Assembly (NCBI GenBank): GCA_938008665.1
Contig: CALLKA010000088.1
Location: 1 to 10,897 of the forward strand
Source: an uncultured Bacteroidota bacterium
GTDB lineage: Bacteria; Bacteroidota; Bacteroidia; Chitinophagales; Chitinophagaceae
Direction of reading: 5' to 3'
DNA: 10,897 nucleotides
Shown here: positions 1 to 6,710 of the stretch, piece after piece
Layout: the number at the start of each line of letters is the position of its first letter
How positions within the stretch are numbered: the stretch's first letter is position 1
Position numbers and translations under genes: made by a program
Notes under the pieces: model-generated
The model's database searches: none
What the model saw: the letters and a program-made list of their open reading frames with translations, nothing else
Told to the model about the DNA's origin: nothing

Positions 1-62
1 AGCTGAAATTTAGATAGAATAGCTAACTGAACTTCCATTTTTTATAATTTAAAATAAACCAT

Positions 63-269
63 ATGAAATCAAACATGGGTGCTGCTGACAAGGCAATTAG
101 AATTGTTCTTGCTATTGTATTTGCTGGGTTGTATATCACTAAACTTGTTGAAGGCACCTTAGGTATAGCCTTACTTGTATTGGGTGGTGTATTTTTATTA
201 ACTAGTATCATTAGCTTTTGTCCCCTATATACATTATTTGGGATGAACACTTGTGAAAAGAAAAAGTAA
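63..269 (+). CDS. DUF2892 / YgaP-type two-helix inner membrane protein
   Basis: This 68-residue protein has two predicted membrane helices, at about residues 11-27 and 33-52, joined by a short turn. A conserved-looking tail, FCPLYTLFGMNTC, and a basic end (EKKK) follow. This layout, with Cys53 and Cys64 after the second helix, matches the DUF2892 family, known as the membrane part of the rhodanese YgaP. There is no rhodanese domain here, so this is the stand-alone form. Its role is not known; the family often occurs near sulfur or thiol functions, but no neighbour here supports one directly. The ATG at 63 is preceded by an AT-rich stretch without a Shine-Dalgarno sequence, which is normal in Bacteroidota. 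An alternative ATG four codons later would change little. The gene stands alone and ends just before a strong hairpin terminator. The family call is fairly sure, the function is not. Confidence 0.85.
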   Translation: MKSNMGAADKAIRIVLAIVFAGLYITKLVEGTLGIALLVLGGVFLLTSIISFCPLYTLFGMNTCEKKK

Positions 270-288
270 TAATGTTCTGTTCATTAAC

Positions 289-326
289 AATATTAAAGGC
301 GGCCCAATTAGGCCGCCTTTAATATT
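289..326. terminator. Bidirectional rho-independent terminator, perfect 16-bp stem
   Basis: Bases 289-304 and 311-326 are perfect inverted repeats of 16 bp with a 6-base loop (CAATTA). The inner ten pairs (AAAGGCGGCC) are GC-rich and the outer six are A/T, so either strand shows a GC stem flanked by A and U runs. It lies between two convergent genes that end at 269 and 362 and can serve both. Confidence 0.85.
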
Positions 327-361
327 TTGCAAAATCCAAAAAAGGAAAAGCTAAAAAAGAA

Positions 362-586
362 TTAAACCGTTTTTTTAGGCGGAAGTGCGAACGCAGTTGC
401 TTCGTGTTCAAAATTTCCATTATGAGCGCCATCACAAAATGGCTTGTTCTTACTTAATCCACAACGGCAAAGTCCAATCACTTCCCTACCTGCTAAATCG
501 TATGTATTTCCAGTACGATCTACAATGGTGAATTCTCCTTCTACTTTTAATGAACCGTTATTGTTAATGGTAATTTTAGTTGACAT
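362..586 (-). CDS. CDGSH iron-sulfur domain protein (mitoNEET-like, bacterial)
   Basis: The 74-residue protein carries the CDGSH signature: Cys40, Cys42, Cys51 and His55 within CRCGLSKNKPFCDGAH. These three cysteines and one histidine are the known ligands of a 2Fe-2S cluster in this family. The strand-rich N-terminal half (residues 3-38) fits the small beta fold of single-domain CDGSH proteins. No signal peptide or membrane helix is seen, so it should be cytoplasmic and act in electron or cluster transfer; the partner is unknown. It is the last gene of a same-strand row behind the arginase gene, with a 58-base gap that shows no terminator, so co-transcription is possible. It is followed by the hairpin at 289-326. 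The family call is secure; the link to arginine breakdown is only positional. Confidence 0.92.
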   Translation of the reverse strand: MSTKITINNNGSLKVEGEFTIVDRTGNTYDLAGREVIGLCRCGLSKNKPFCDGAHNGNFEHEATAFALPPKKTV

Positions 587-644
587 ATTTTTAATTTAGG
601 TGATAAAAATAATACATTAGTCACTAAAAAAAGAAAAAAAATAA

Positions 645-1595
645 TTAGGGGCGCATTACGTCATCGACTAATTGATCTAAAATTTCAAATGCCGTTTCGG
701 CCATTTTATTGCCTTTATTATCCAAAAGTGGATTGACCTCGGCAAATTCAACACAACAAACCTTTTTTGTTGCAATAAAGAGCGCTAATAGCTCCTTTAT
801 TTCACCAGATGAAAAGCCAACAGGCACCGGAGTCCCAGTTCCATAAGAAACTCGATCGCAATCCAATGAATCCACATCAAAGGATATATAAATTTGATCG
901 CAACTATTTAATTGCCTAATCGCTTTTTGAATATAAAATTCCAGCCCCTTTGCTCTAGTCTCTTCAACTTCAAAAAATAAAATTTCGTGCTGATCAATTA
1001 TTTGTTTTTCTGCAGACTCAAAATCACGCAAACCAAAATATACTAAATGCGCAGGAATTATTTTTGGCCCAGCAATTCCAATATTTTTTAATTCGTTCCA
1101 CTGTTGCGCTGTGATTTCACCTGGTTCATTAATTTTTGCAGCTATATTATCTAAATTCATTGCAGCAGCCAAAGGCATTCCATGAATATTACCTGAAGGT
1201 GAAGTGTATGGAGAGTGTAAATCAGCATGTGCGTCAATCCAAATTACACCAATTGTTTTGTCCGGATTTGCTGCCTTAATGCCACTCATGGTTCCTAGCG
1301 CCGATGAGTGATCTCCAGATAATACAATAGGGAAATTGCCTGATGTAATAGTTTCTTTGACAGCATCAGAAACACGCTGGCATTGTTCCTTTACATGCTC
1401 AATACGCTTGGCAAAATTATTAGTGTTTTTATGATAGATAGATTCATTATGCGTTTTAACATCAACAAATGCATGACGATGAAAAAAATCATTATTCTGA
1501 TTAATTGCAGCAATTTCAATTGCATCTATACCCATATCTGAACCACGTGTACCCGCGCCAATATCAGATCTATTTTTAATAATTTTAATATTCAT
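645..1595 (-). CDS. rocF: Arginase (ureohydrolase family)
   Basis: The 316-residue protein should hydrolyse L-arginine to ornithine and urea in the cytoplasm, using two manganese ions. All six metal ligands of the family are visible: His96 (GDHS), Asp121, His123 and Asp125 (DAHAD), and Asp240 and Asp242 (SFDVDSLD). The loop TSPSGNIHGMP (131-141) with the catalytic His138, and the EVNP motif (286-289), are typical of arginase rather than agmatinase or formiminoglutamase. One oddity: the residue after DL in the substrate loop is His127, where classical arginases have Asn contacting the substrate carboxylate (DINT or DLNT). The N-terminus (GAGTRGSDMGIDAI) fits a complete start. The gene begins 27 bases after the stop of the phosphoesterase gene, so the two are probably one transcript. 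No urease or ornithine-using gene is in the window. The arginase call is good, but substrate is not proven. Confidence 0.88.
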   Translation of the reverse strand: MNIKIIKNRSDIGAGTRGSDMGIDAIEIAAINQNNDFFHRHAFVDVKTHNESIYHKNTNNFAKRIEHVKEQCQRVSDAVKETITSGNFPIVLSGDHSSALGTMSGIKAANPDKTIGVIWIDAHADLHSPYTSPSGNIHGMPLAAAMNLDNIAAKINEPGEITAQQWNELKNIGIAGPKIIPAHLVYFGLRDFESAEKQIIDQHEILFFEVEETRAKGLEFYIQKAIRQLNSCDQIYISFDVDSLDCDRVSYGTGTPVPVGFSSGEIKELLALFIATKKVCCVEFAEVNPLLDNKGNKMAETAFEILDQLVDDVMRP

Positions 1596-1622
1596 AGAAA
1601 TATTCTATTCCAAAAAAATCAA

Positions 1623-4031
1623 TTAATCTTTTTCCGTCGGGTTTACAAAAGCTGCACGGCGCGGCGCAGGGTATGGAATATTGCCTTTTAACCCATGCCA
1701 TAATATTTTATTAAACTCATAGTCATTGTTACTATCCTCAACAACAAAATTCAATTTTTCTGATTTTTGCTGCCATTCATTACGCGCCGTATTTACTTCC
1801 TTCGTATTTATTTTTGGAGCAATCGCTGAAAACACAAATGGTTTTGCAGTTGAATCAAAACATTTCCACATGGGCGTTGCAGCAGCATCATACTGGGTCA
1901 TTGGAGGCATGCCTAAAATAAGCTCCATGGTTCTTAACATAGAAGTAGTGGTATAAGGCGTATGGTCAACATAATTGCGTTTCACAAATCCTCCAACAAC
2001 ATAAGCTGGACTGCGGTGCGCATCCACGTGATCAGATCCATTTTGCGCATCGTCCTCTAAAATAAAAACAGCTGTCTCATTCCAGATGGGACTCTTGGCT
2101 AATGCTTCAATAAATAAACCTACTGCATAATCATTATCAGCAACATGCGCATAAGGCGTTGGTCTACCTAATCGCAAACCTTCGGTATGGTCATTTCCAA
2201 ATCGAACCGTATTAAACTGTGGCACTTTATTTATTGCCAACAAGGAATCAAAATCCTTTTTCCATACTTGATAACGATAGGTATCCGTAATTGCTAAATT
2301 ATAACTTGGATACTTAGTAGAATAATGGTCTTTTAAAATTGAAATTCTAGGTTTGCCTGCAGATACAAATTCACCATAGCTTCTATAGCTTACTCCGTTT
2401 CGATAGCATTGATTCCAAATAAAGCCATTTTTATTATTGGCAATTTCTCTTTCACCTTCACCGCCATAAGTACCGCCATGACCACCATAACTACTTGGCC
2501 ATGTTTTTTCTAAATAGTCAGTTGCGTATCCACCCATGGACCAATTATGACCATCCGCACTCACTTCGGCATCAACATAAAAATTATCAAGCAAAACAAA
2601 TGACTCCGCAATATGATGCTGGTTGGGGGTTACATTTCTTCCAAATAATAACAAGCTAGTATCTCCATTTCCTTGCGGTAGATCAGCTAATACCTGATCG
2701 TAGGTTCTGTTTTCCTTAATAACATAAAAAACATACTTGATGGGCGAGCTTTGATTTTGCTTCATTGGTATTGGAAAACCTAGTGCGTTTGCATCCGCTA
2801 GTTTTGTTTTAGCAATTGAATAAGGCACATTTTTATATACCGCCTTTGAGTAAGCTACTAAATCCTTATCAGTAGGAATAGGAATAATACTCATACTGCC
2901 TTTGAACAAGCTACCAATATATTCAACCTGGTCGCCTGGTTTAAAACTGGCACCATGGCTTATCACTTCCTCCTTTGGACGCACTGGAGAAGGACCAAAA
3001 GCATTTGGTTTTGATGAAAACCCTTTTCCGTTAGCAACCCATAATTTTTTATTGATTACACGCACTGAAGTTGGATACCAACCCACTGGAATAAACCCTT
3101 TTGCAACACTTTCACCAGGCTCCTCCACATCAAAAACTGCAATACAGTTATTATTTGCATTCGCTATGTATAAACGCTTATTAATTGCATCCAAGCTTAA
3201 GCTATTGGTCGTAGAACCACTAGGCGCATTTGGAAAAAGCGCAGCGTCTAATGTTTCAATAACTGTTTTGGATTTTAAATCGATTACCGAAACACTATTA
3301 TCATTTGAATTACAAACATATAAATAATTGCCATCGGGCGTCACCAACATCTCATTTGGATTGTCACCCACTTTGATGGATAGCTTCCAAGTTAAAGTAG
3401 TTAAATCAAGCGTATTAACTTGATCGCATCCCCAGCAGCTCACATAAAGTTCATTTTTATTAGGATTCATTACACAAGCATACGCTTCACCATCAATAGA
3501 TAATTTTTTTACAAATTGTTTTGTTTTTAAATCAAAAATATAAAGCTGTCTATCCTCACGCGTAACGACATATAATAAATTTCTTTTTTCATCTAATGCA
3601 ATACCTGAAGGGCCAATAGCGGTAGGCCAAGGTTTGCCAAGCTTAAATGTATCTGTATTAAATATACGATTGTTCTTTATTGCATATTTAATAATGATAT
3701 TATCATGTCCGCCTGAAGCGAATAGATATTTTTCGTCTGCTGAAAACTGCAAGCCATAAAATGATTTTCCTATAGCAACAGAATCAATCACTTTTTCTGA
3801 CTTAGCATCAATGAGTTGTATGCTTTGCGTACTTTGACCATTATTCGTCACAGCTAACAAATTTCCGGATTTACTCACGGCTATGTTTAAAGGTAAATCC
3901 CCCAAAGCAAACGATTTTCCTACAGGCGATAATTTCCAACCATTAGGTAAAGTAATTTGTGATGGAATCAATTGTGCGTTTAATACTAATGCAAAACACA
4001 TTGTTATTAATAGTAAGATTTGTTTTTTCAT
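1623..4031 (-). CDS. Secreted YncE-like beta-propeller / phosphoesterase fusion protein
   Basis: The reading frame opens at an ATG at 4067, but I place the start at the ATG at 4031, giving 802 residues. From there the protein begins MKKQILLLITMCFALVLNAQ, a clean signal peptide, and a promoter -7 element (4049-4056) lies inside the longer version. The N-terminal half, about residues 35-350, has repeated blade-like segments (DGNYLYVCNSNDNSVSVIDL and similar) as in YncE-type seven-bladed propellers. The C-terminal half, from about residue 430, has KENRTYDQVLAD, the entry motif of the phosphoesterase (PF04185-like) and alkaline phosphatase superfamily. It continues with SADGHNW, FILEDDAQNGSDHVDAHRSP and other His/Asp positions likely to bind metal. 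It is probably exported or surface-linked and cleaves a phosphate ester of unknown nature. Such two-domain proteins are known in Bacteroidota. It heads a row followed closely by arginase. Confidence 0.87.
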   Translation of the reverse strand: MKKQILLLITMCFALVLNAQLIPSQITLPNGWKLSPVGKSFALGDLPLNIAVSKSGNLLAVTNNGQSTQSIQLIDAKSEKVIDSVAIGKSFYGLQFSADEKYLFASGGHDNIIIKYAIKNNRIFNTDTFKLGKPWPTAIGPSGIALDEKRNLLYVVTREDRQLYIFDLKTKQFVKKLSIDGEAYACVMNPNKNELYVSCWGCDQVNTLDLTTLTWKLSIKVGDNPNEMLVTPDGNYLYVCNSNDNSVSVIDLKSKTVIETLDAALFPNAPSGSTTNSLSLDAINKRLYIANANNNCIAVFDVEEPGESVAKGFIPVGWYPTSVRVINKKLWVANGKGFSSKPNAFGPSPVRPKEEVISHGASFKPGDQVEYIGSLFKGSMSIIPIPTDKDLVAYSKAVYKNVPYSIAKTKLADANALGFPIPMKQNQSSPIKYVFYVIKENRTYDQVLADLPQGNGDTSLLLFGRNVTPNQHHIAESFVLLDNFYVDAEVSADGHNWSMGGYATDYLEKTWPSSYGGHGGTYGGEGEREIANNKNGFIWNQCYRNGVSYRSYGEFVSAGKPRISILKDHYSTKYPSYNLAITDTYRYQVWKKDFDSLLAINKVPQFNTVRFGNDHTEGLRLGRPTPYAHVADNDYAVGLFIEALAKSPIWNETAVFILEDDAQNGSDHVDAHRSPAYVVGGFVKRNYVDHTPYTTTSMLRTMELILGMPPMTQYDAAATPMWKCFDSTAKPFVFSAIAPKINTKEVNTARNEWQQKSEKLNFVVEDSNNDYEFNKILWHGLKGNIPYPAPRRAAFVNPTEKD

Positions 4032-4048
4032 AGCTAATCGTGTATTTT

Positions 4049-4077
4049 CAAAGATAAAATTACGCATAATTACACAA
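4049..4077 (-). promoter_or_regulatory. Bacteroidota-type promoter for the propeller/phosphoesterase gene
   Basis: Read on the minus strand there is TTG (4077-4075), an 18-base spacer, then TATCTTTG (4056-4049). This matches the -33 TTG / -7 TAnnTTTG pattern described for this phylum. Transcription would begin near 4042, leaving roughly 10 bases before the ATG at 4031 and excluding the upstream ATG at 4067. Confidence 0.7.
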
Positions 4078-4131
4078 CATCCTTTATGTATTGGCGTAAA
4101 AGCAAATTAATAAATCATTAAACTATTTTGT

Positions 4132-4899
4132 ATGAAATTCAGATTTACACTTTATTTAATATTAATGATTGGCCTATTGCAAGCGCAAAAAAATAGCTTA
4201 CAATCCAAAGTATATCAATGGGATATCAATAATAACGGCAATTCCGCTAAGGTGCAAAAATCGACCATTTTCGGGGGCGAAGGGGGTATTTTAACTAAGC
4301 ATGCTATGATAGGAATCAGTATTCCTAGAGGAAAAAAATGGGAAGGGAAATCTACAGCACAACAGGAAAAATTTTACATCATTAAAACCGGCATAGCTGA
4401 TATTGAACTCAATGACCAAAAATTACAATTAAACAGAGGATCAGTAGTATGTGTATTACCTGGCGATAAAATACAAATCAAAAATAACAGTACTAACTTA
4501 TTACAGATTTACGAAATGAGTTATTCTGCAGGTGAAAAAATAAACATTGAAAGAGGCGTAAAAGCTGGTGGATCCTTTATTACCCTTTGGGACAATATCA
4601 AATTTAAGCCACATGAAAGAGGTGGTGTAAGACAATTTTTTGATCGCCCTACTGCCATGTTAAATCGATTTGATATACATGTCACCCAGTTAAACGTTGG
4701 TTTCAAAAGTCATGAACCGCATACCCATGTGAATGAAGAAATTATTTTAATGCTAGATGGCAATGCTGAAGTCCAAATTGGGACCGATCATCAAAAGGCT
4801 AATCCAGGAGATGTTGTATTATATGGATCAAAAATATTGCACAATCTTACCAATGTTGGCAATAACCCATGTTTGTATTTTGCAATACAATGGAATTAA
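4132..4899 (+). CDS. Secreted double-cupin protein, second cupin with metal site
   Basis: The 255-residue protein begins with a signal peptide (MKFRFTLYLILMIGLLQAQ), so it is probably periplasmic. Two cupin barrels follow. The first, about residues 55-130, keeps the strand and turn pattern (GIADIEL, LPGDKIQIKN) but has no His in the expected ligand positions and should not bind metal. The second, about residues 185-252, has the full motif HTHVNEE...G with His197, His199 and Glu203, and the partner His237 in HNLTN, so it should hold a divalent metal. Double cupins include oxalate decarboxylases and ureidoglycine aminohydrolases, but nothing here picks a substrate. It diverges from the phosphoesterase gene across 100 bases; I see no clear promoter of its own. 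Its stop codon overlaps that of arsC on the other strand. The fold is sure, the function unknown. Confidence 0.85.
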   Translation: MKFRFTLYLILMIGLLQAQKNSLQSKVYQWDINNNGNSAKVQKSTIFGGEGGILTKHAMIGISIPRGKKWEGKSTAQQEKFYIIKTGIADIELNDQKLQLNRGSVVCVLPGDKIQIKNNSTNLLQIYEMSYSAGEKINIERGVKAGGSFITLWDNIKFKPHERGGVRQFFDRPTAMLNRFDIHVTQLNVGFKSHEPHTHVNEEIILMLDGNAEVQIGTDHQKANPGDVVLYGSKILHNLTNVGNNPCLYFAIQWN

Positions 4900-5309
4900 A
4901 GATGCTGTTGCACAAAATCAGCACAATACTTTTTGATTAAATCTCTGGTTGAAGCAAATGAATTATTGATTTCTTCTTCTGTACCTGTTGCTTTAGCAGG
5001 ATCCGGAAAATTATAGTGAAACTTGATTGCATTACTTGGGAAATAGGGACAACGCTCCTTTGCATTATCACAAACAGTAATAATAAAATCAAAGGGAATA
5101 TCTTTATATTCTAACACATTATTGGAAGTATTGTTAGCTATATCAATCCCATCGGCTTTCATGGTTGCAATCGCTTTTGGGTTTACACCATGTGTTTCAA
5201 CACCTGCACTATATATATTTGCTTTGCCATTCGCAAAGTGTTTTAAATAGCCATCTGCTATTTGACTACGGCAACTATTACCTGTACATAACACTAATAT
5301 ATTTTTCAT
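4896..5309 (-). CDS. arsC: Arsenate reductase, thioredoxin-coupled (low-molecular-weight PTPase family)
   Basis: The 137-residue protein should reduce arsenate to arsenite in the cytoplasm. It has the phosphatase-type anion loop CTGNSCRS with the nucleophile Cys8, Arg14 and Ser15. It also has the redox pair Cys80 and Cys87 (VCDNAKERCPYFP) that passes the disulfide outward to thioredoxin, as in the Staphylococcus and Bacillus enzymes (Cys10, Cys82, Cys89). The Asp in FPDP (Asp103) matches the general acid. Length is normal for the family. These features separate it from the glutaredoxin-dependent ArsC type and from true tyrosine phosphatases, which lack the Cys pair. It is the last gene of the arsR-arsM-arsC row, 27 bases behind arsM. 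Its TAA lies in the TTAA shared with the stop of the convergent cupin gene, and no hairpin separates the two. Confidence 0.95.
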   Translation of the reverse strand: MKNILVLCTGNSCRSQIADGYLKHFANGKANIYSAGVETHGVNPKAIATMKADGIDIANNTSNNVLEYKDIPFDFIITVCDNAKERCPYFPSNAIKFHYNFPDPAKATGTEEEINNSFASTRDLIKKYCADFVQQHL

Positions 5310-5336
5310 CCTATACTTTTTAATTTATATTTTTTA

Positions 5337-6179
5337 TTAACAACATCCGCCCCCAGGCACACATTTTTCCGCCATTGGTTTTTTGGCAAATACGGTTACA
5401 CTAAATATACCAGTAGCCCCATTTTTAAATGCAGCAATTTGATCCGTAGTTAAATAATTAATTAAAATATCATCAGGAATGATGATTGCCTTTTCCTTTT
5501 GGATCGTTACTTGTTCAAAACCATTCGCATGAATTAATTCCATATACACTTCCTTTTGAATGGCCCCTGAAACACAACCCGCATACATTTCAGCATCTTT
5601 TCTTAATCCTTCAGGCAAAGCGCCAACCAAAACCACATCCGAAATGCTAAAATGACCCCCTGGTTTTAACACCCTATAAATATCTTTAATAACGGCATCC
5701 TTGTTGGGTACTAAATTCAAAACACAATTACTTACAATAACATCTGCTGTATTTGCTGTTATTGGCATAGACTCAATATCACCTTGTCTAAATTCAACAT
5801 TATTATAACCTCTCACTTCCGCATTTGATCTTGCTTTATCAATCATGGCTGGCGTAAAATCAATACCAATCACCTTGCCGGTTTCCCCTGTTTCGTGACG
5901 CGCAATAAAACAATCATTCCCAGCGCCACTTCCTAAATCAACGACCACATCCCCTTTTTTAATTTGCGCATATTGTGTTGGCAGTCCACAACCCAATCCT
6001 AAATCTGCATCTGCATTATATCCATTCAAAGTGGTATAGTCCTCTGACATGATATTGTATACCTCAGTTGAACAACCCCCTGCGCCACAACAGGATGACA
6101 TATTGGTTTCCTTGTCTTGTAAAGCAATTTCGCTATATTTTTTTCTTACGATTTCTTTTAATTGTTCTTCAGTTTGCAT
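5337..6179 (-). CDS. arsM: Arsenite S-adenosylmethionine methyltransferase
   Basis: The 280-residue protein should methylate trivalent arsenic using S-adenosylmethionine, giving methylated and finally volatile species. The SAM-binding loop VVDLGSGAGND is at 79-89 and an acidic loop (GIDFTP) follows at 105-110. The cysteines expected to hold arsenite are present: Cys64 (LGLGCGLPT), Cys152 (SNCVLNLV) and Cys202 (YAGCVSGA). Their surroundings match known ArsM enzymes, and the 50-residue spacing of the last two agrees with the algal enzyme. There are two more cysteine clusters: Cys30, Cys31 and Cys36 in SSCCGAGGC, and a C-terminal tail with Cys273, Cys279 and Cys280 (CVPGGGCC). The gene lies 26 bases after arsR and 27 before arsC, so all three should share one arsenite-controlled transcript. 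Length is slightly short because C-terminal additions are small. Confidence 0.95.
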   Translation of the reverse strand: MQTEEQLKEIVRKKYSEIALQDKETNMSSCCGAGGCSTEVYNIMSEDYTTLNGYNADADLGLGCGLPTQYAQIKKGDVVVDLGSGAGNDCFIARHETGETGKVIGIDFTPAMIDKARSNAEVRGYNNVEFRQGDIESMPITANTADVIVSNCVLNLVPNKDAVIKDIYRVLKPGGHFSISDVVLVGALPEGLRKDAEMYAGCVSGAIQKEVYMELIHANGFEQVTIQKEKAIIIPDDILINYLTTDQIAAFKNGATGIFSVTVFAKKPMAEKCVPGGGCC

Positions 6180-6205
6180 AAAATTTATTTTTAATTATTA
6201 TAATA

Positions 6206-6541
6206 TTAGGAGCAGCATTTCGCTGATTTAACTTCTATTTTTTCAAATAACATATTCAATTGTGCTTGGGCTTTGATCCATTCTTTTTCATCAATACAAT
6301 AACATACGGAAACGCCATCAATATTACCCTTAATCAACCCCGCTTCCTTTAATTCCTTTAAATGTTGCGAAACAGTTGATTGTGATAAAGGCAGGTCATC
6401 TACAATATCACCACAAATACAGGTTTGCTTTTTTAATAATAAATTTAAAATAGCAATTCTAGCTGGATGCGAAAGTGCTTTTGCATACTTTGCAATACTC
6501 AATTCCTTTATAGAATACTCGGCTGTTTTGGTAGTTCCCAT
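6206..6541 (-). CDS. arsR: ArsR-family arsenite-responsive repressor
   Basis: The 111-residue protein is a winged-helix repressor of the ArsR/SmtB family. The recognition helix region is at about 52-72 (LSQSTVSQHLKELKEAGLI), after HPARIAILNLL, which is typical of the family. Cys41 and Cys43 (TCICGDIV) sit at the start of the helix before it, the place where classical ArsR proteins bind arsenite. Further cysteines are at 80 and 82 (VCYC) and at 109 and 110 (KCC) near the end; one may complete a three-coordinate site. It leads the arsR-arsM-arsC row and probably represses itself through the inverted repeat that overlaps its own start codon. The ATG at 6541 is the only sensible start, as no other Met precedes the domain. 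The family call is very sure; the metalloid is supported by the two genes behind it. Confidence 0.94.
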   Translation of the reverse strand: MGTTKTAEYSIKELSIAKYAKALSHPARIAILNLLLKKQTCICGDIVDDLPLSQSTVSQHLKELKEAGLIKGNIDGVSVCYCIDEKEWIKAQAQLNMLFEKIEVKSAKCCS

Positions 6542-6566
6542 ATTAATCGTAAAATTACGATTAATA
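6541..6566 (-). promoter_or_regulatory. Perfect 12-bp inverted repeat, likely ArsR operator
   Basis: TATTAATCGTAA (6541-6552) and TTACGATTAATA (6555-6566) are perfect inverted repeats two bases apart, giving a 26-base dyad. The dyad touches the first base of the arsR ATG. AT-rich dyads of about this size are typical for ArsR-family operators. Just upstream on the minus strand is TATTTTTTG (6585-6577), one base longer than a TAnnTTTG -7 element. If used, transcription would start at the edge of the dyad and bound repressor would block it. The dyad is certain, its use by this ArsR is inferred. Confidence 0.72.
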
Positions 6567-6639
6567 TTTTTAATTGCAAAAAATATTATTTAGTGATTAT
6601 GTTGCCGTCTAATATTAAAGGAAAGCTTAAATTAGGCTA

Positions 6640-6680
6640 AAAACAATGATGCATATTAGTGGTACTACTAATATGCATCA
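6640..6680 (-). terminator. Rho-independent terminator after the fucosidase gene
   Basis: TGATGCATATTAGT (6647-6660) and ACTAATATGCATCA (6667-6680) form a perfect 14-bp stem with a 6-base loop. Read on the minus strand the stem is followed by TTGTTTTT, a U-rich end. It lies 31 bases beyond the fucosidase stop and before arsR, so it separates the two transcripts. The stem is AT-rich, hence moderate strength. Confidence 0.72.
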
Positions 6681-6710
6681 TAAATAAGACTTTTTTAAAA
6701 TCCCCCTTCG

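Noticed and set aside
2902..3327. A 141-codon open frame on the plus strand
   Set aside because: It lies wholly inside the propeller domain gene on the other strand and its product shows no domain; it is a shadow.
4124..4130. TATTTTG just before the cupin ATG as a promoter element
   Set aside because: It is one base short of TAnnTTTG, has no TTG at the right distance, and would put the transcript start inside the gene.
4132..4899. Naming the double cupin an oxalate decarboxylase
   Set aside because: That enzyme normally binds metal in both cupin domains; the first domain here has no His ligands.
289..6621. The 11-base string AATATTAAAGG at 289-299 and 6611-6621 as a dispersed repeat
   Set aside because: Two copies of a short AT-rich string are expected by chance here and the contexts differ.
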